From the NCBI GenBank assembly GCA_002705055.1, contig PAHY01000003.1, positions 1-64,000 on the forward strand: a stretch of 64,000 bases of DNA, in the 5' to 3' direction. This DNA is from Planctomycetota bacterium. GTDB taxonomy: Bacteria > Planctomycetota > UBA1135. The position numbers were made by a program, and so were the translations under genes. Numbering within the stretch: position 1 is the first letter of the stretch; the number at the start of each line of letters is the position of its first letter. The notes under the pieces were generated by a model. It was not told the origin of the DNA. It saw nothing but the letters and a program-made list of their open reading frames with translations, and did no database searches. Shown piece after piece: positions 33,416 through 41,550 of the stretch.

Positions 33416-34879
33416 CTACGCGGCATCGCGATCGAATCGATTGTCGCGCAGCAGAGCGAAAGCGAGGTCATCGGCCGGAGCCCCTCCAAGGAACTGCTCG
33501 AGCTTCTGCTGCATCGCGTCGAGACCATTCTCGATCGCGATCTTGGCCAGGCTGTAGACCCCCGCTTCGCCCAACTGCTTGCCCGAGGGCGAGGTGCATT
33601 GGAAGGCGCTCGGGCTGAACAGGAAGATCGCATCCCCGGGCGCGAGCGTGAGCTCGAGCGTCTCCAGCGACTTGCGGAAGATCGGCCCCTCGTCGAAGCC
33701 GAGCGCGATCCCATTCGGCTGCAGCTTGCGCAGCTGGCCGGCCGCGGCGTCCCAGCGGACGGCCGGGGCTTTGTGCCCTGCCGAGACCAGCTCGACGGCA
33801 CCGGTTTCGGCGTCGAGCCCCAGCGCGATCGCCGAAGCGAAGAGGCCGCGCGCGAGGTCGCGATTGAGCGAGGAGTTGGTGCGATCGAAAGCGGCCGCCG
33901 GCCGCGACCCCTGCAGCAGCGCACCACGCAGATAGGCGCGCGTCATGGCCATGAGCAATGCCCCCGGCATGCCGCGCGTCGCCGTGCTGCCGACGACGAG
34001 TGTGCTGTGACCCGTGTCGTCGCGCAGCGAGTCGACGAAATCGCCCGATCCGGCCCCATCTGATTCAATGAGCGCGGTCTCGATGGCGTAGCCGTAGGGC
34101 GCATCCGACGCCAGCGGCCGGAGATTGCGGCGCAGCTCGCGGAGCGACTCCGCCTCGCGCTGGCTCTGATCGAGCGCTTCACGGTCGCGCTGACCGGCCA
34201 GCAGATCCTGCACCATGCGGTCGACCGCCCGGGCCAGATAGGTGACCTCCTTGGGGGCGCCATCGACGTGAACACGCCGATCCAGCCGCCCGCGGCTGAT
34301 CGCCGCGACGTCATCGACGATCGAGCGCAGCGGTGCCGCCACTTTGCGGGCCGTGAACGCGCCCACCACGACGGTGCCGACGACCGTCCCGCCGCACACC
34401 AGCAGAATGAGAATGACCAGGCGCTGCGATTCAAGCGGCGGCCGGGTGTTGGGCGCGTAGATCAGGCGCGTCTTCGCGCTCTCCGTGACCGCCTCTCCAG
34501 GGGTGCCGGGGGCATTGCCCGGCGGCCGGACCGACACCTGGAAGACCCGGGCTTCTTGAGCACCTGCGCGATCCGTCTGCAGCGTGACCTGGCCCACCTG
34601 CAGATCGACGCCCTGCGGCGCGGGCAGGCTCTGCCCCTGAATCGCGCCTTCCTGGACTCCGTCGCGCAGCAACTCGCCGGTGCGGCGCGCCATCGCGCGC
34701 TGCGCTTCGCCGCCCGCCGAGCGCGCGACCTCTTGCGCCCCCACCCAGAGGGCGTAGCCCGCGACCGCCGCGATGATCGAGACGAGCAGCCCCAGCCCCA
34801 GCACGAAACGGGCGGCCAGCCCAAGCCCGGCGGGCGCACGCATTGGTGCGGGTGGATCGTGCGCTTCGTTTCGGCTCAA
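33416..34879 (-). CDS. Membrane HAMP/SpoIIE-type serine phosphatase
   Basis: 487 residues from a TTG at 34879 that overlaps the pgpA stop (TTGA); ATG at 34843 is an alternative. Two transmembrane helices (FVLGLGLLVSIIAAVAGYALWV and LVILILLVCGGTVVGTVVVGAF) bracket an extracytoplasmic sensor region. A HAMP domain (RKVAAPLRSIVDDVAAISRGRLD) and a PP2C/SpoIIE phosphatase domain follow, with GDFVDSLRDDTGHSTLVVGS, GMPGALLMAMTRAYLR, LVSAGHKAPAVRW and a late LAPGDAIFLFSPS. It should dephosphorylate an anti-anti-sigma factor or similar partner in response to an envelope signal. Several metal aspartates typical of the family appear at the expected places but not all. Confidence 0.78.
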   Translation of the reverse strand: MSRNEAHDPPAPMRAPAGLGLAARFVLGLGLLVSIIAAVAGYALWVGAQEVARSAGGEAQRAMARRTGELLRDGVQEGAIQGQSLPAPQGVDLQVGQVTLQTDRAGAQEARVFQVSVRPPGNAPGTPGEAVTESAKTRLIYAPNTRPPLESQRLVILILLVCGGTVVGTVVVGAFTARKVAAPLRSIVDDVAAISRGRLDRRVHVDGAPKEVTYLARAVDRMVQDLLAGQRDREALDQSQREAESLRELRRNLRPLASDAPYGYAIETALIESDGAGSGDFVDSLRDDTGHSTLVVGSTATRGMPGALLMAMTRAYLRGALLQGSRPAAAFDRTNSSLNRDLARGLFASAIALGLDAETGAVELVSAGHKAPAVRWDAAAGQLRKLQPNGIALGFDEGPIFRKSLETLELTLAPGDAIFLFSPSAFQCTSPSGKQLGEAGVYSLAKIAIENGLDAMQQKLEQFLGGAPADDLAFALLRDNRFDRDAA

Positions 34880-35370
34880 GGTGTTGCCGCAGGAACCCCG
34901 AGGATCTCAGGCGCCCCCAGGTAGAGGCCGGCCATGATAGCCAGCGCCCAGGCACCCGCGACGAGGTCGTCGACCATGATGCCCAGGCCACCCGGGAGGC
35001 TCTCGAGCTGACGGGCCGGCGGCGGCTTCCAGATGTCGAAGAGGCGGAACAGGAAGAACGCCGCCACCAGCGGCCGCCAGCCATGGAACTCGATCCATGC
35101 CACCGCCACCAGGTATCCGGCCACCTCGTCGAGCACGAAGGCACCCGGATCCTTGCGGCCAAACTTCTTCTCCGCCCAATCACCGCAAGGCTTGCCCAGC
35201 GCCGTGAGGAAGGCGGCCGTCCCCAGACACAGCGGCAGATACAACTCCGGCCAGGTCCATCCGAACAAGGCCGCCAGCGCCACCCCACCCAGGGTGCCGA
35301 AGGTCCCCGGCGCGATCGGCGCATAGCCGAGCCCGAAGGAAGTCGCGAGCATCTCGTAGATCTTGGACAT
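34876..35370 (-). CDS. pgpA: Phosphatidylglycerophosphatase A
   Basis: 164 residues. The sequence has SFGLGYAPIAPGTFGTLGGVAL at the N-terminus, FVLDEVAGYLVAVAW in the middle and FRLFDIWKPPP followed by GIMVDDLVAG, the full PgpA pattern including the conserved Asp residues that hold the metal. The enzyme removes phosphate from phosphatidylglycerophosphate to give phosphatidylglycerol in the inner membrane. It lies 18 nt after the helicase gene and overlaps the phosphatase gene by 4 nt. Confidence 0.93.
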   Translation of the reverse strand: MSKIYEMLATSFGLGYAPIAPGTFGTLGGVALAALFGWTWPELYLPLCLGTAAFLTALGKPCGDWAEKKFGRKDPGAFVLDEVAGYLVAVAWIEFHGWRPLVAAFFLFRLFDIWKPPPARQLESLPGGLGIMVDDLVAGAWALAIMAGLYLGAPEILGVPAATP

Positions 35371-35388
35371 GGCAGTCGTCAGAAGGGG

Positions 35389-37530
35389 TCAGTCGACGCG
35401 CTCGAGCATCGCGTAGGCGGACAGCAGAGTGCGCTCCTGCCCCGTGTCTTCGAACAGCACCACGAGGCGCTGGTTGATCCCGCTGCCCAAGACGCGCTGC
35501 ACCGTGCCCTCGCCGAAGACGCGGTGCCGCACAAAGTCGCCGGGACGCAGTTCGCCGTCCTCCGGGGCGTCGGAATCGTCTTCGAACTCCTGCTCAGCCA
35601 ACTCGGCGGCGAAGTGGGCGTCGGGCAGCACCTCGTCGGGGAGTTCGTCGAGGAAGCGAGAAGGAGCCTGCGGCCCGGGCGCGCCCGTGCGGAATCGCAT
35701 GCGGGAGTGAGCCAGGCAGAGCTCTTCCCGGGCGCGCGTGAGAGCGACGTAGAACAAACGGCGCTCCTCCTCGAGGCCCTCGGGCTCTTCGAAGGAACGC
35801 GCGTGCGGAAAGAGCCCTTCCTCCAGGCCGACCACCGCCACGCGATCAAACTCGAGCCCCTTGGCTGCGTGGACCGTCATGAGCGAGACCCGCTCGGCAC
35901 CGACCGCCCAGCGATCGACGTCGGTCAGCAGGGAGATCTCCTCCATGAAACCGCGGATGCCACCCTCTTCCCGTTCGTCGTACTCGGCAGCGAATGCCAG
36001 CAGCTCGTCGATGTTCTCGCCACGATCGACGTCCTCGGTGGTGGTCAGCGAATCAGCGAAGCGCCGATAGCCCGTGCGGTCGATCGCCATGCGCAGCACC
36101 GCCTCGGCGCTCTCGATTCGCTCTCCTAGATCGAAGACGATCTTGAGGAAATTGAGTGCTCCCTTCTTGGCCGGGCCGCGCAGCGCCGTCCGTACTTCCT
36201 CGCGGCGCAGCACCTGAAGGACAGACTCATCGTGTTCGGTCGCCGCCGCGCGAATGCGGCCGATGCTGGTCTCGCCGATCCCTCTCGGCGGCACGTTGAT
36301 GACCCGCAGCGCCGAGACCTCATCGCGTGGATTGACCACAAGCCGCGCGTACGCCAGCAGATCCTTCACTTCCCGGCGCTCGAAGAAGGAGAGCCCTCCG
36401 ACGACCTGGTAGGGAAGCTGCAGGCGAGTCATCGCGGCCTCAAGCGAGCGAGAGCACGCGTTCGTGCGGTAGAAAACCGCCACTTCACTTGCACGAGTTC
36501 CCTCGCGAATCCAGCGCTCGACCACGCGCGCCACATCGAGCGCCTCGTCCTCTTCGGTCGCGGCTTCGAGGAGGCGAAGGGCAGCCCCGTCCTCGCGATC
36601 GGTGATGAGGTCCTTCTCCTTGCGCGAGCGGTTGTTCCGAATCACGTGCTGAGCAGCTTTCAGTACATTGCCAACCGAGCGGTAGTTCTGCTCCAGCCGG
36701 ATGACACGCGTGCCGGGGAAGTCCTGCTCAAACCGAAGGATGTTGCCGATATCAGCCCCGCGCCAGCGGTAGATCGACTGGTCCGGATCGCCGCACACGG
36801 CGAGATTGTTGTGCGCCGCCGACAGCAGCTTGACGAAGTTGTACTGCAGGTCGTTCGTGTCCTGGTACTCATCGACCAGAATATGCTCGAATCGATCCAC
36901 CCAGCGCCGCGCGCCGTCTCGATCCTTGCGCACGAGCTCGACCCCCTTCAAGAGCAGGTCATCGAAGTCGAGGCCATCTTGCTTCGCGAGCTGCTCCTCG
37001 TACTTGGCATAAACAATGGCCGCCCGCTCTTCTTCCATGCCGTAGAGCGAAGCATTCTCTGCGGCCTGCAGTGGATCCAGGCTGTGCTGCTTCCAGTTGG
37101 AGATGAACTGCTCGAACTTGCGCGGCCGATAGACCGTGGGATCCCAACCCTGATCCTTGATCAGCTGCCGCAACAACCGACGACGATCATCGACGTCCAT
37201 GATCGTGAAGTTCTGGCTGCGACCGACCACGCCCGCATCCATCCGCAGCATGCGAGCGCAGGTGGCGTGGAAGGTCCCCACCCACAGCCCGGTATCTGGC
37301 ACCCATTCAGCTATGCGCTCACGCATTTCGCGCGCCGCCTTGTTGGTGAAGGTAATCGCCAGGATCCGCCCCGGTGGCACCCCGAGGTGAGAAACCAGAT
37401 GGGCGACTCGCCGCGTAATCGTCCGCGTCTTGCCGGTCCCCGCGCCAGCGAGGATCAGCAGGGGTCCGTCTTCGTGGACCACGGCGTCGTGCTGGGCCCG
37501 ATTGAGCCCGTCGAGGATGGTCGCTGCCAT
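35389..37530 (-). CDS. UvrD/PcrA-type ATP-dependent DNA helicase
   Basis: 713 residues from the ATG at 37530. Superfamily 1A motifs are all present: Q-motif LNRAQHDAV, Walker A GAGTGKT at residues 29-35, ITFTNKAAREMRER (Ia), LVDEYQDTN (II), CGDPDQSIYRWRGA (III), LEQNYRS (IV), VSLMTVHAAKGLEFDRV (V) and EERRLFYVALTRAREEL (VI). A short C-terminal Tudor-like segment (RPGDFVRHRVFGEGTVQRVLG) matches that of PcrA, which binds RNA polymerase. It unwinds DNA 3'-5' in nucleotide excision and mismatch repair and removes RecA. First gene of an operon with pgpA and the SpoIIE phosphatase. Confidence 0.93.
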   Translation of the reverse strand: MAATILDGLNRAQHDAVVHEDGPLLILAGAGTGKTRTITRRVAHLVSHLGVPPGRILAITFTNKAAREMRERIAEWVPDTGLWVGTFHATCARMLRMDAGVVGRSQNFTIMDVDDRRRLLRQLIKDQGWDPTVYRPRKFEQFISNWKQHSLDPLQAAENASLYGMEEERAAIVYAKYEEQLAKQDGLDFDDLLLKGVELVRKDRDGARRWVDRFEHILVDEYQDTNDLQYNFVKLLSAAHNNLAVCGDPDQSIYRWRGADIGNILRFEQDFPGTRVIRLEQNYRSVGNVLKAAQHVIRNNRSRKEKDLITDREDGAALRLLEAATEEDEALDVARVVERWIREGTRASEVAVFYRTNACSRSLEAAMTRLQLPYQVVGGLSFFERREVKDLLAYARLVVNPRDEVSALRVINVPPRGIGETSIGRIRAAATEHDESVLQVLRREEVRTALRGPAKKGALNFLKIVFDLGERIESAEAVLRMAIDRTGYRRFADSLTTTEDVDRGENIDELLAFAAEYDEREEGGIRGFMEEISLLTDVDRWAVGAERVSLMTVHAAKGLEFDRVAVVGLEEGLFPHARSFEEPEGLEEERRLFYVALTRAREELCLAHSRMRFRTGAPGPQAPSRFLDELPDEVLPDAHFAAELAEQEFEDDSDAPEDGELRPGDFVRHRVFGEGTVQRVLGSGINQRLVVLFEDTGQERTLLSAYAMLERVD

Positions 37531-37577
37531 GGACGACCCCATTGTGCCTTGCCGCACGGCTCGTCGCACCTCTCATG

Positions 37578-38747
37578 CTATGCTCCGCCGCGATGTCCCT
37601 GCCGCTGCCTGCCGACTTGCCGGGAATCGGCGTCGACCTGGTCGACATCGCCCGACTCGTGGCTGCTCTCGAGCGCGGAGGTCCACCGCTGCGGGACCGG
37701 ATGTTCACCCCGGCGGAGCAGGAAGAGTGTGAGGGCCGCCCGAACCCGGGCATGCACTATGCCGCTCGCATGGCCGCCAAGGAGGCCGGAATGAAGGTGC
37801 TGGGGACGGGTTGGACGGGTGGAGTTGGCTTCCAGGACTTTGAGGTGATCTCGGATGGCCGGACTGCCCCCAAGCTGAGACTGCACGGCCAGGCGGCAGT
37901 CGTGGCAAGCCGTCACGGAATCCGCGAGATGCGGCTGTCGCTCAGCCACACCGACACGATGGCGATTGCTTTCGTCATTGGAATCTGCGCCGTTGGCCCA
38001 GGCGCAGGCACGGATCCGGGCGTGGAGAGCCATTCCGTCGAGCCTGCGGAATAGCTCTCGGCCTGCTGCGGTGGATGGATCGAGCAGGGGCGCGCACCGT
38101 TGATAGAGAGTGTCGCGATGCCAGAGCGCAACTCGATGTCGGCCCTGGTCGAAGCTGGCGCAGGCACGGGCGTCGATGGCGTGGATCTCGTCCTGGAGGC
38201 GCTCCGCAGAGGCCTGCCACGCTGCGAAGCTGAGTTCAGCTTCGGACAGCTCACCCAGCTCCTGCTGGCAGCGCCCCCGCCACCGCCAAGCCTCGGCCAG
38301 CGCGGCCCGGGGAGAACCTGGGTCGAGCACCACCTCCAGGTACAGCTTGGCAGCGCGGCGCCAGTCGGCTGTTCGCCGAAACGAATCCGCCACGGCGAGC
38401 CGCGCCGCAGCGCGACGCCCCCCGTCCGAAGCAAGCTCGGTCGCTCGATGCCAGGCCCCCCTCGCCGGTCCGACCCGCCCGAGACGCTCGAGGACGCGGC
38501 CATGGCGAAGAGCCGCCTCGGCAGCGAGGGGGCCCTCTGCTCCGCCCCGATAGTCCAGCGCGTAGAGCCGCGCCGCTTCACCGAGCAGCCTCCATTCCAT
38601 CGCACCGGAGGTGCGGCCCGCGAGCCGTACGAGTGCCTCGGCCCGTTGGAAGGCGTCTTCTTGGAGCTGAGGCACCTCGTGTGCAGCCTCGGCGGGAGCT
38701 GCTTGCAGGCTGAGCATGCCGGCCAGGATTGCTTGGCTGAGGATCAT
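37578..38747 (-). CDS. Exported TPR-like protein; 3' part runs antisense through acpS
   Basis: The N-terminal 255 residues are convincing: a signal peptide (AILAGMLSLQAAPAEAA) and TPR-like helices rich in Ala, Arg and Trp (GPLAAEAALRHGRVLERLGRVGPARGAWHRA, RRAAKLYLEVVLD). It is coupled to the sigma-factor gene by a 4-nt overlap. From about 38054 downward the frame stays open for another 476 nt directly opposite acpS, where the translation becomes His/Gly/Arg-rich and unlike the first part. The real protein may end near 37975, where another frame stops, after a frameshift. I give the full open frame but trust only about 38000-38747. Confidence 0.5.
   Translation of the reverse strand: MILSQAILAGMLSLQAAPAEAAHEVPQLQEDAFQRAEALVRLAGRTSGAMEWRLLGEAARLYALDYRGGAEGPLAAEAALRHGRVLERLGRVGPARGAWHRATELASDGGRRAAARLAVADSFRRTADWRRAAKLYLEVVLDPGSPRAALAEAWRWRGRCQQELGELSEAELSFAAWQASAERLQDEIHAIDARACASFDQGRHRVALWHRDTLYQRCAPLLDPSTAAGRELFRRLDGMALHARIRACAWANGADSNDESNRHRVGVAERQPHLADSVTACHDCRLAVQSQLGGSPAIRDHLKVLEANSTRPTRPQHLHSGLLGGHASGIVHARVRAALTLFLLRRGEHPVPQRWTSALESSHESGDVDQVDADSRQVGRQRQGHRGGA
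37593..38054 (+). CDS. acpS: Holo-[acyl-carrier-protein] synthase
   Basis: 153 residues from the ATG at 37593. It has GIGVDLVDIARLVAAL at the N-terminus with the metal-binding Asp, and YAARMAAKEAGMKVLGTGW with the second metal ligand Glu; LSLSHTDTMAIAFVI ends the domain. The enzyme transfers 4'-phosphopantetheine from CoA to acyl carrier protein. The last about 17 residues (GPGAGTDPGVESHSVEPAE) look like non-domain extension. It is divergent to the helicase, 62 nt away. An open frame on the other strand covers this gene completely. Confidence 0.9.
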   Translation: MSLPLPADLPGIGVDLVDIARLVAALERGGPPLRDRMFTPAEQEECEGRPNPGMHYAARMAAKEAGMKVLGTGWTGGVGFQDFEVISDGRTAPKLRLHGQAAVVASRHGIREMRLSLSHTDTMAIAFVIGICAVGPGAGTDPGVESHSVEPAE

Positions 38748-39271
38748 GCCTCTCCTCCTTCGTCGAGAGCACGCGCCTCGATCGCCCCGAGGAGGCGCCG
38801 CCGAGCCCGATGCAGACGAACTTTGGCGTTGGCGACGGAGATTTGCTCCAGCTGGGCGAGATCCTGGCAGCTGAGACCATGGTGGTATCGCTGGAGGAGC
38901 ACCTCGCGATCCGTGGGCGGCAGGCCCTGGAGCAGTTCTGGGATCCAGCCGAGCACCTCTGCCCGAGCGACTTCGCCGACGCGTGTGTCCAGCTCGCCCT
39001 CTTCGTCTTCATGCCTGGAGTCGGGCAGATGCGCCAGCGCCTCGAGACCAAGTGGTGAGGGGAGTCGCCGCCGCACCACATCGACCGCGAGATTGCGCGC
39101 CGTGCGAAACAGCCATGCCCGGGGGTTCTTGACCTGAACGCCCGCCTGAACCTGCATGAGGAACCGCACCATCGATTCCTGAGCGATCTCCTCGGCGAGT
39201 TGAGGGTCACCCAGGCGTGACATGACGAATCGTTCGAGCTGCTTCGACCAAAGGTGATAGGGCGCTTCCAT
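38744..39271 (-). CDS. ECF-type RNA polymerase sigma factor
   Basis: 175 residues. Region 2 is seen as LAEEIAQESMVRFLMQVQAG then NPRAWLFRTARNLAVDVVRR (residues about 25-70). Region 4 is LPPTDREVLLQRYHHGLSCQDLAQLEQISVANAKVRLHRARRRL near 115-160. The two are joined by an acidic linker. This is the layout of extracytoplasmic-function sigma factors. The next gene, overlapping by 4 nt, encodes an exported TPR-like protein with no anti-sigma motif that I can see. It probably directs transcription of a small regulon. Confidence 0.88.
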   Translation of the reverse strand: MEAPYHLWSKQLERFVMSRLGDPQLAEEIAQESMVRFLMQVQAGVQVKNPRAWLFRTARNLAVDVVRRRLPSPLGLEALAHLPDSRHEDEEGELDTRVGEVARAEVLGWIPELLQGLPPTDREVLLQRYHHGLSCQDLAQLEQISVANAKVRLHRARRRLLGAIEARALDEGGEA

Positions 39272-39360
39272 ATGCCATCCGAGGCAAGCCTCTGTAGGGA
39301 TGACGTGCGGAGTCGGGCAAAGTTACTCGTGTTGAGATGTGGAAAACTGCGCCGCAATGG

Positions 39361-39396
39361 AAAGAGCGCGGCACCCCGAGGAGTGCCGCGCTCTTT
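39361..39396 (-). terminator. Hairpin terminator between TPR gene and sigma gene
   Basis: AAAGAGCGCGGCAC and GTGCCGCGCTCTTT form a perfect 14-bp stem with an 8-nt loop, 18 nt after the stop of the TPR-repeat gene. The A/T ends let it work in both directions, but the orientation of the genes makes the minus strand the relevant one. Confidence 0.85.
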
Positions 39397-39413
39397 GCCA
39401 CAGTCTGCGCTGT

Positions 39414-40517
39414 CTAGCGCAGGTTCCATTCGCGCTTCAGGCGGTCCCACCACGCGGATTGCGGATAGAGACGGCGCAGGCGCGCGGCAAGCTGGTTGCC
39501 CTGGGTCGCGGTTTCGGTCGAATTCATCTGGCGCAGAGCCTGGGCGGCGAAGTAATGGCTGCGCGGCACAAGCTGGATCGCGTCCTTGTACATGGTGATG
39601 ACGCGGAGATGGTGCAGGGCAGCGCGCTCAAACTGGGCCTTCCGCTCTTCCTTCGGAGCATCTTCCATCGCGAGAGCCCGGTAGTAGAAGCAGTCGCCCA
39701 ACCCGGAATACGCCAGTGCCATCGTGGTGGCATCCGCCTGGCCGCCCTGAACAATGCGCTCGAAGAAGAGCTGGGCTTTCTCGTAATCGCCGGTTTCGAC
39801 CATCACGTTGCCCACTTCGACGTTGGCGCGGCTGGCCACGGTCGGGAACTTGTTCGCGTTCTTCTCGGCGAGACCCGCGAGCTTGCGCTCACGCGCCTTC
39901 GCGTCGCCGCTCTTGTCGAGCAGCGCGAGACCGAGCTCGGCTTCCCGCGCCCAGCGCTCGGGCAGGCCCTTGCTGGACACATCGCCGTTGAGCTGATTGA
40001 AAACCGCCTTCGCGTCGTTGTCCTTGCCGGAGATCGCAAGGATCTGCGCTTTCAGCATGAGAGCCGGCGCGTAGAAAAAGGTGTCCGGTACTTCGCCCAG
40101 AAGCGCGTCCACGGTCGCGCTGACGCCCGTGGCATCGGCCATCGCGAACTGGCAACGCGCCTTGCGGAACAACGCATGTTGCTTGACCCATGCATACCGG
40201 GTGCGATCGAGCAGTCGATCATCGCCCAGCACCGTGTCGAGGATCGCGGAGGCCTTGGCAAACTCGCCGCCATCCATCGCCTCGACTGCTGCCGCGTACT
40301 CGTCCAGCATCTTTGCGGACAGGTCGTGACGGACTTCGAGGACCTCACTGGCGTCCTTTCGGCTTTCGCCGCCGGAAGAAGTGGTGTAGACGACCTCTTG
40401 GTAGGACTCCGACTTGATGGAGCGAACCTTGAGGATCTTGCCGTTGGTCAACTCGAGCTCGGCGTCCTGAGGAGCGGCCGCGGCGAGCAGAAGCGTAGCG
40501 GTAATTGCTGCAAGCAT
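39414..40517 (-). CDS. Secreted TPR-repeat protein
   Basis: 367 residues from the ATG at 40517; an upstream extension in the same frame is Arg/Pro-rich and non-coding. The signal peptide is LAAITATLLLAAAAPQ. A short N-terminal segment (LELTNGKILKVRSIKSESYQEV) resembles a small beta domain found at the head of planctomycete TPR proteins. TPR-like helices follow to the end (AMDGGEFAKASAILDTVL, ETGDYEKAQLFFERIVQGG, ALAYSGLGDCFYYRALAME). It probably acts as a periplasmic or outer-envelope scaffold. Confidence 0.75.
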   Translation of the reverse strand: MLAAITATLLLAAAAPQDAELELTNGKILKVRSIKSESYQEVVYTTSSGGESRKDASEVLEVRHDLSAKMLDEYAAAVEAMDGGEFAKASAILDTVLGDDRLLDRTRYAWVKQHALFRKARCQFAMADATGVSATVDALLGEVPDTFFYAPALMLKAQILAISGKDNDAKAVFNQLNGDVSSKGLPERWAREAELGLALLDKSGDAKARERKLAGLAEKNANKFPTVASRANVEVGNVMVETGDYEKAQLFFERIVQGGQADATTMALAYSGLGDCFYYRALAMEDAPKEERKAQFERAALHHLRVITMYKDAIQLVPRSHYFAAQALRQMNSTETATQGNQLAARLRRLYPQSAWWDRLKREWNLR

Positions 40518-40584
40518 GGGGATGCGGTCGACGGTCAAGGCCGTCGGGAGGGCCGAACAGGATATCCCTCGCCCCGGAATAGCG

Positions 40585-41421
40585 TCAAACCGAGGCGGGG
40601 TGACCCGATTCGTGCCCGGAAGCCGCGGCCTTCGCCCCCCCGAGACGGCGGAGCTGGACCAATTCCGCCAACAGAGAGACCGCAATCTCGCCGCTGGCCT
40701 TCGCGCCGATCGAGAGACCGATCGGGGTCCGCACCTGAGCCAGCCAGTCTGCGGGCACCCCCTCGTCGGCAAGGATCCGGTCCAGGGTGGCCTTCTTGGC
40801 CAGGGAGCCGATCATGCCCAGGTACTTGGGCTCGCAGTTGTGCTGCCAGACAGCCCGGAGCGCATCTGCGTCGTCCTTGTGCCCACGGGTCACGATGACC
40901 AGGTAGTGATGGCGGGCCGGCGCATAACGGGCCACCGCCTCTTCCCAGGTGCCGGCAAAGCACTCGTCGGCGAGGGGGTGCAGCCCTTTGTTGGCGTAGT
41001 CCTCGCGGGTGTCGCAGACTGCGACCCGAAGCCCGCATTCCTTGGCAACCCGCACAGCGGCGCCGGAAACGTGCCCCCCACCCAGCAGGACGAGGACCGG
41101 TGGTACGACCGGCTCGGCCAGGATGGTGACCTGACCGCCACAGATCAGCCCGGAATCCGGGAGATCCCGTTGGGTGAGCCGGAAGCTGCGGGTCTGGGCC
41201 CGGTCCGTCTGAATGACCTCGAGGGCCATTTCGATGGCATCTGCTTCGACACAGCCACCCCCCACCGAGCCAAGAATGGAGCCATCGCCGCGGACGAGCA
41301 TCTTCATGGCGTCCTTCCCGGGCGTGCTTCCACGCGCGAGCAGGACCGTGCAGAGCGCAGCCGGCTCGCCCGCGCGGCGCATGCGCACGATCTCTTCGAA
41401 GAGGTCGGTCGAGGCGGACAT
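40585..41421 (-). CDS. XdhC/CoxI family protein
   Basis: 278 residues. The N-terminal XdhC_CoxI domain shows PAALCTVLLARGSTPGKDAMKMLV and GSVGGGCVEADAIEMA. The C-terminal Rossmann domain has VLLGGGHVSGAAVRVAKECGLRVAVCD and YLVIVTRGHKDDADAL. Such proteins help to insert the sulfurated molybdenum cofactor into xanthine dehydrogenase-type enzymes. No molybdenum hydroxylase gene is in the window, so the partner is elsewhere. Stands alone on its strand with short intergenic gaps. Confidence 0.88.
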   Translation of the reverse strand: MSASTDLFEEIVRMRRAGEPAALCTVLLARGSTPGKDAMKMLVRGDGSILGSVGGGCVEADAIEMALEVIQTDRAQTRSFRLTQRDLPDSGLICGGQVTILAEPVVPPVLVLLGGGHVSGAAVRVAKECGLRVAVCDTREDYANKGLHPLADECFAGTWEEAVARYAPARHHYLVIVTRGHKDDADALRAVWQHNCEPKYLGMIGSLAKKATLDRILADEGVPADWLAQVRTPIGLSIGAKASGEIAVSLLAELVQLRRLGGAKAAASGHESGHPASV

Positions 41422-41550
41422 GGTCTTCCAGGATACCCATCTGCTCGGAAGACGGTCAGCCTCGCCTGAGGTGACAGGATTCCTCGAGGTGTAACCCCGG
41501 GCGAAGGAAAACGTCTTCCGGGTGAGCGCGACTCACGCGCGCCTTCGCCC

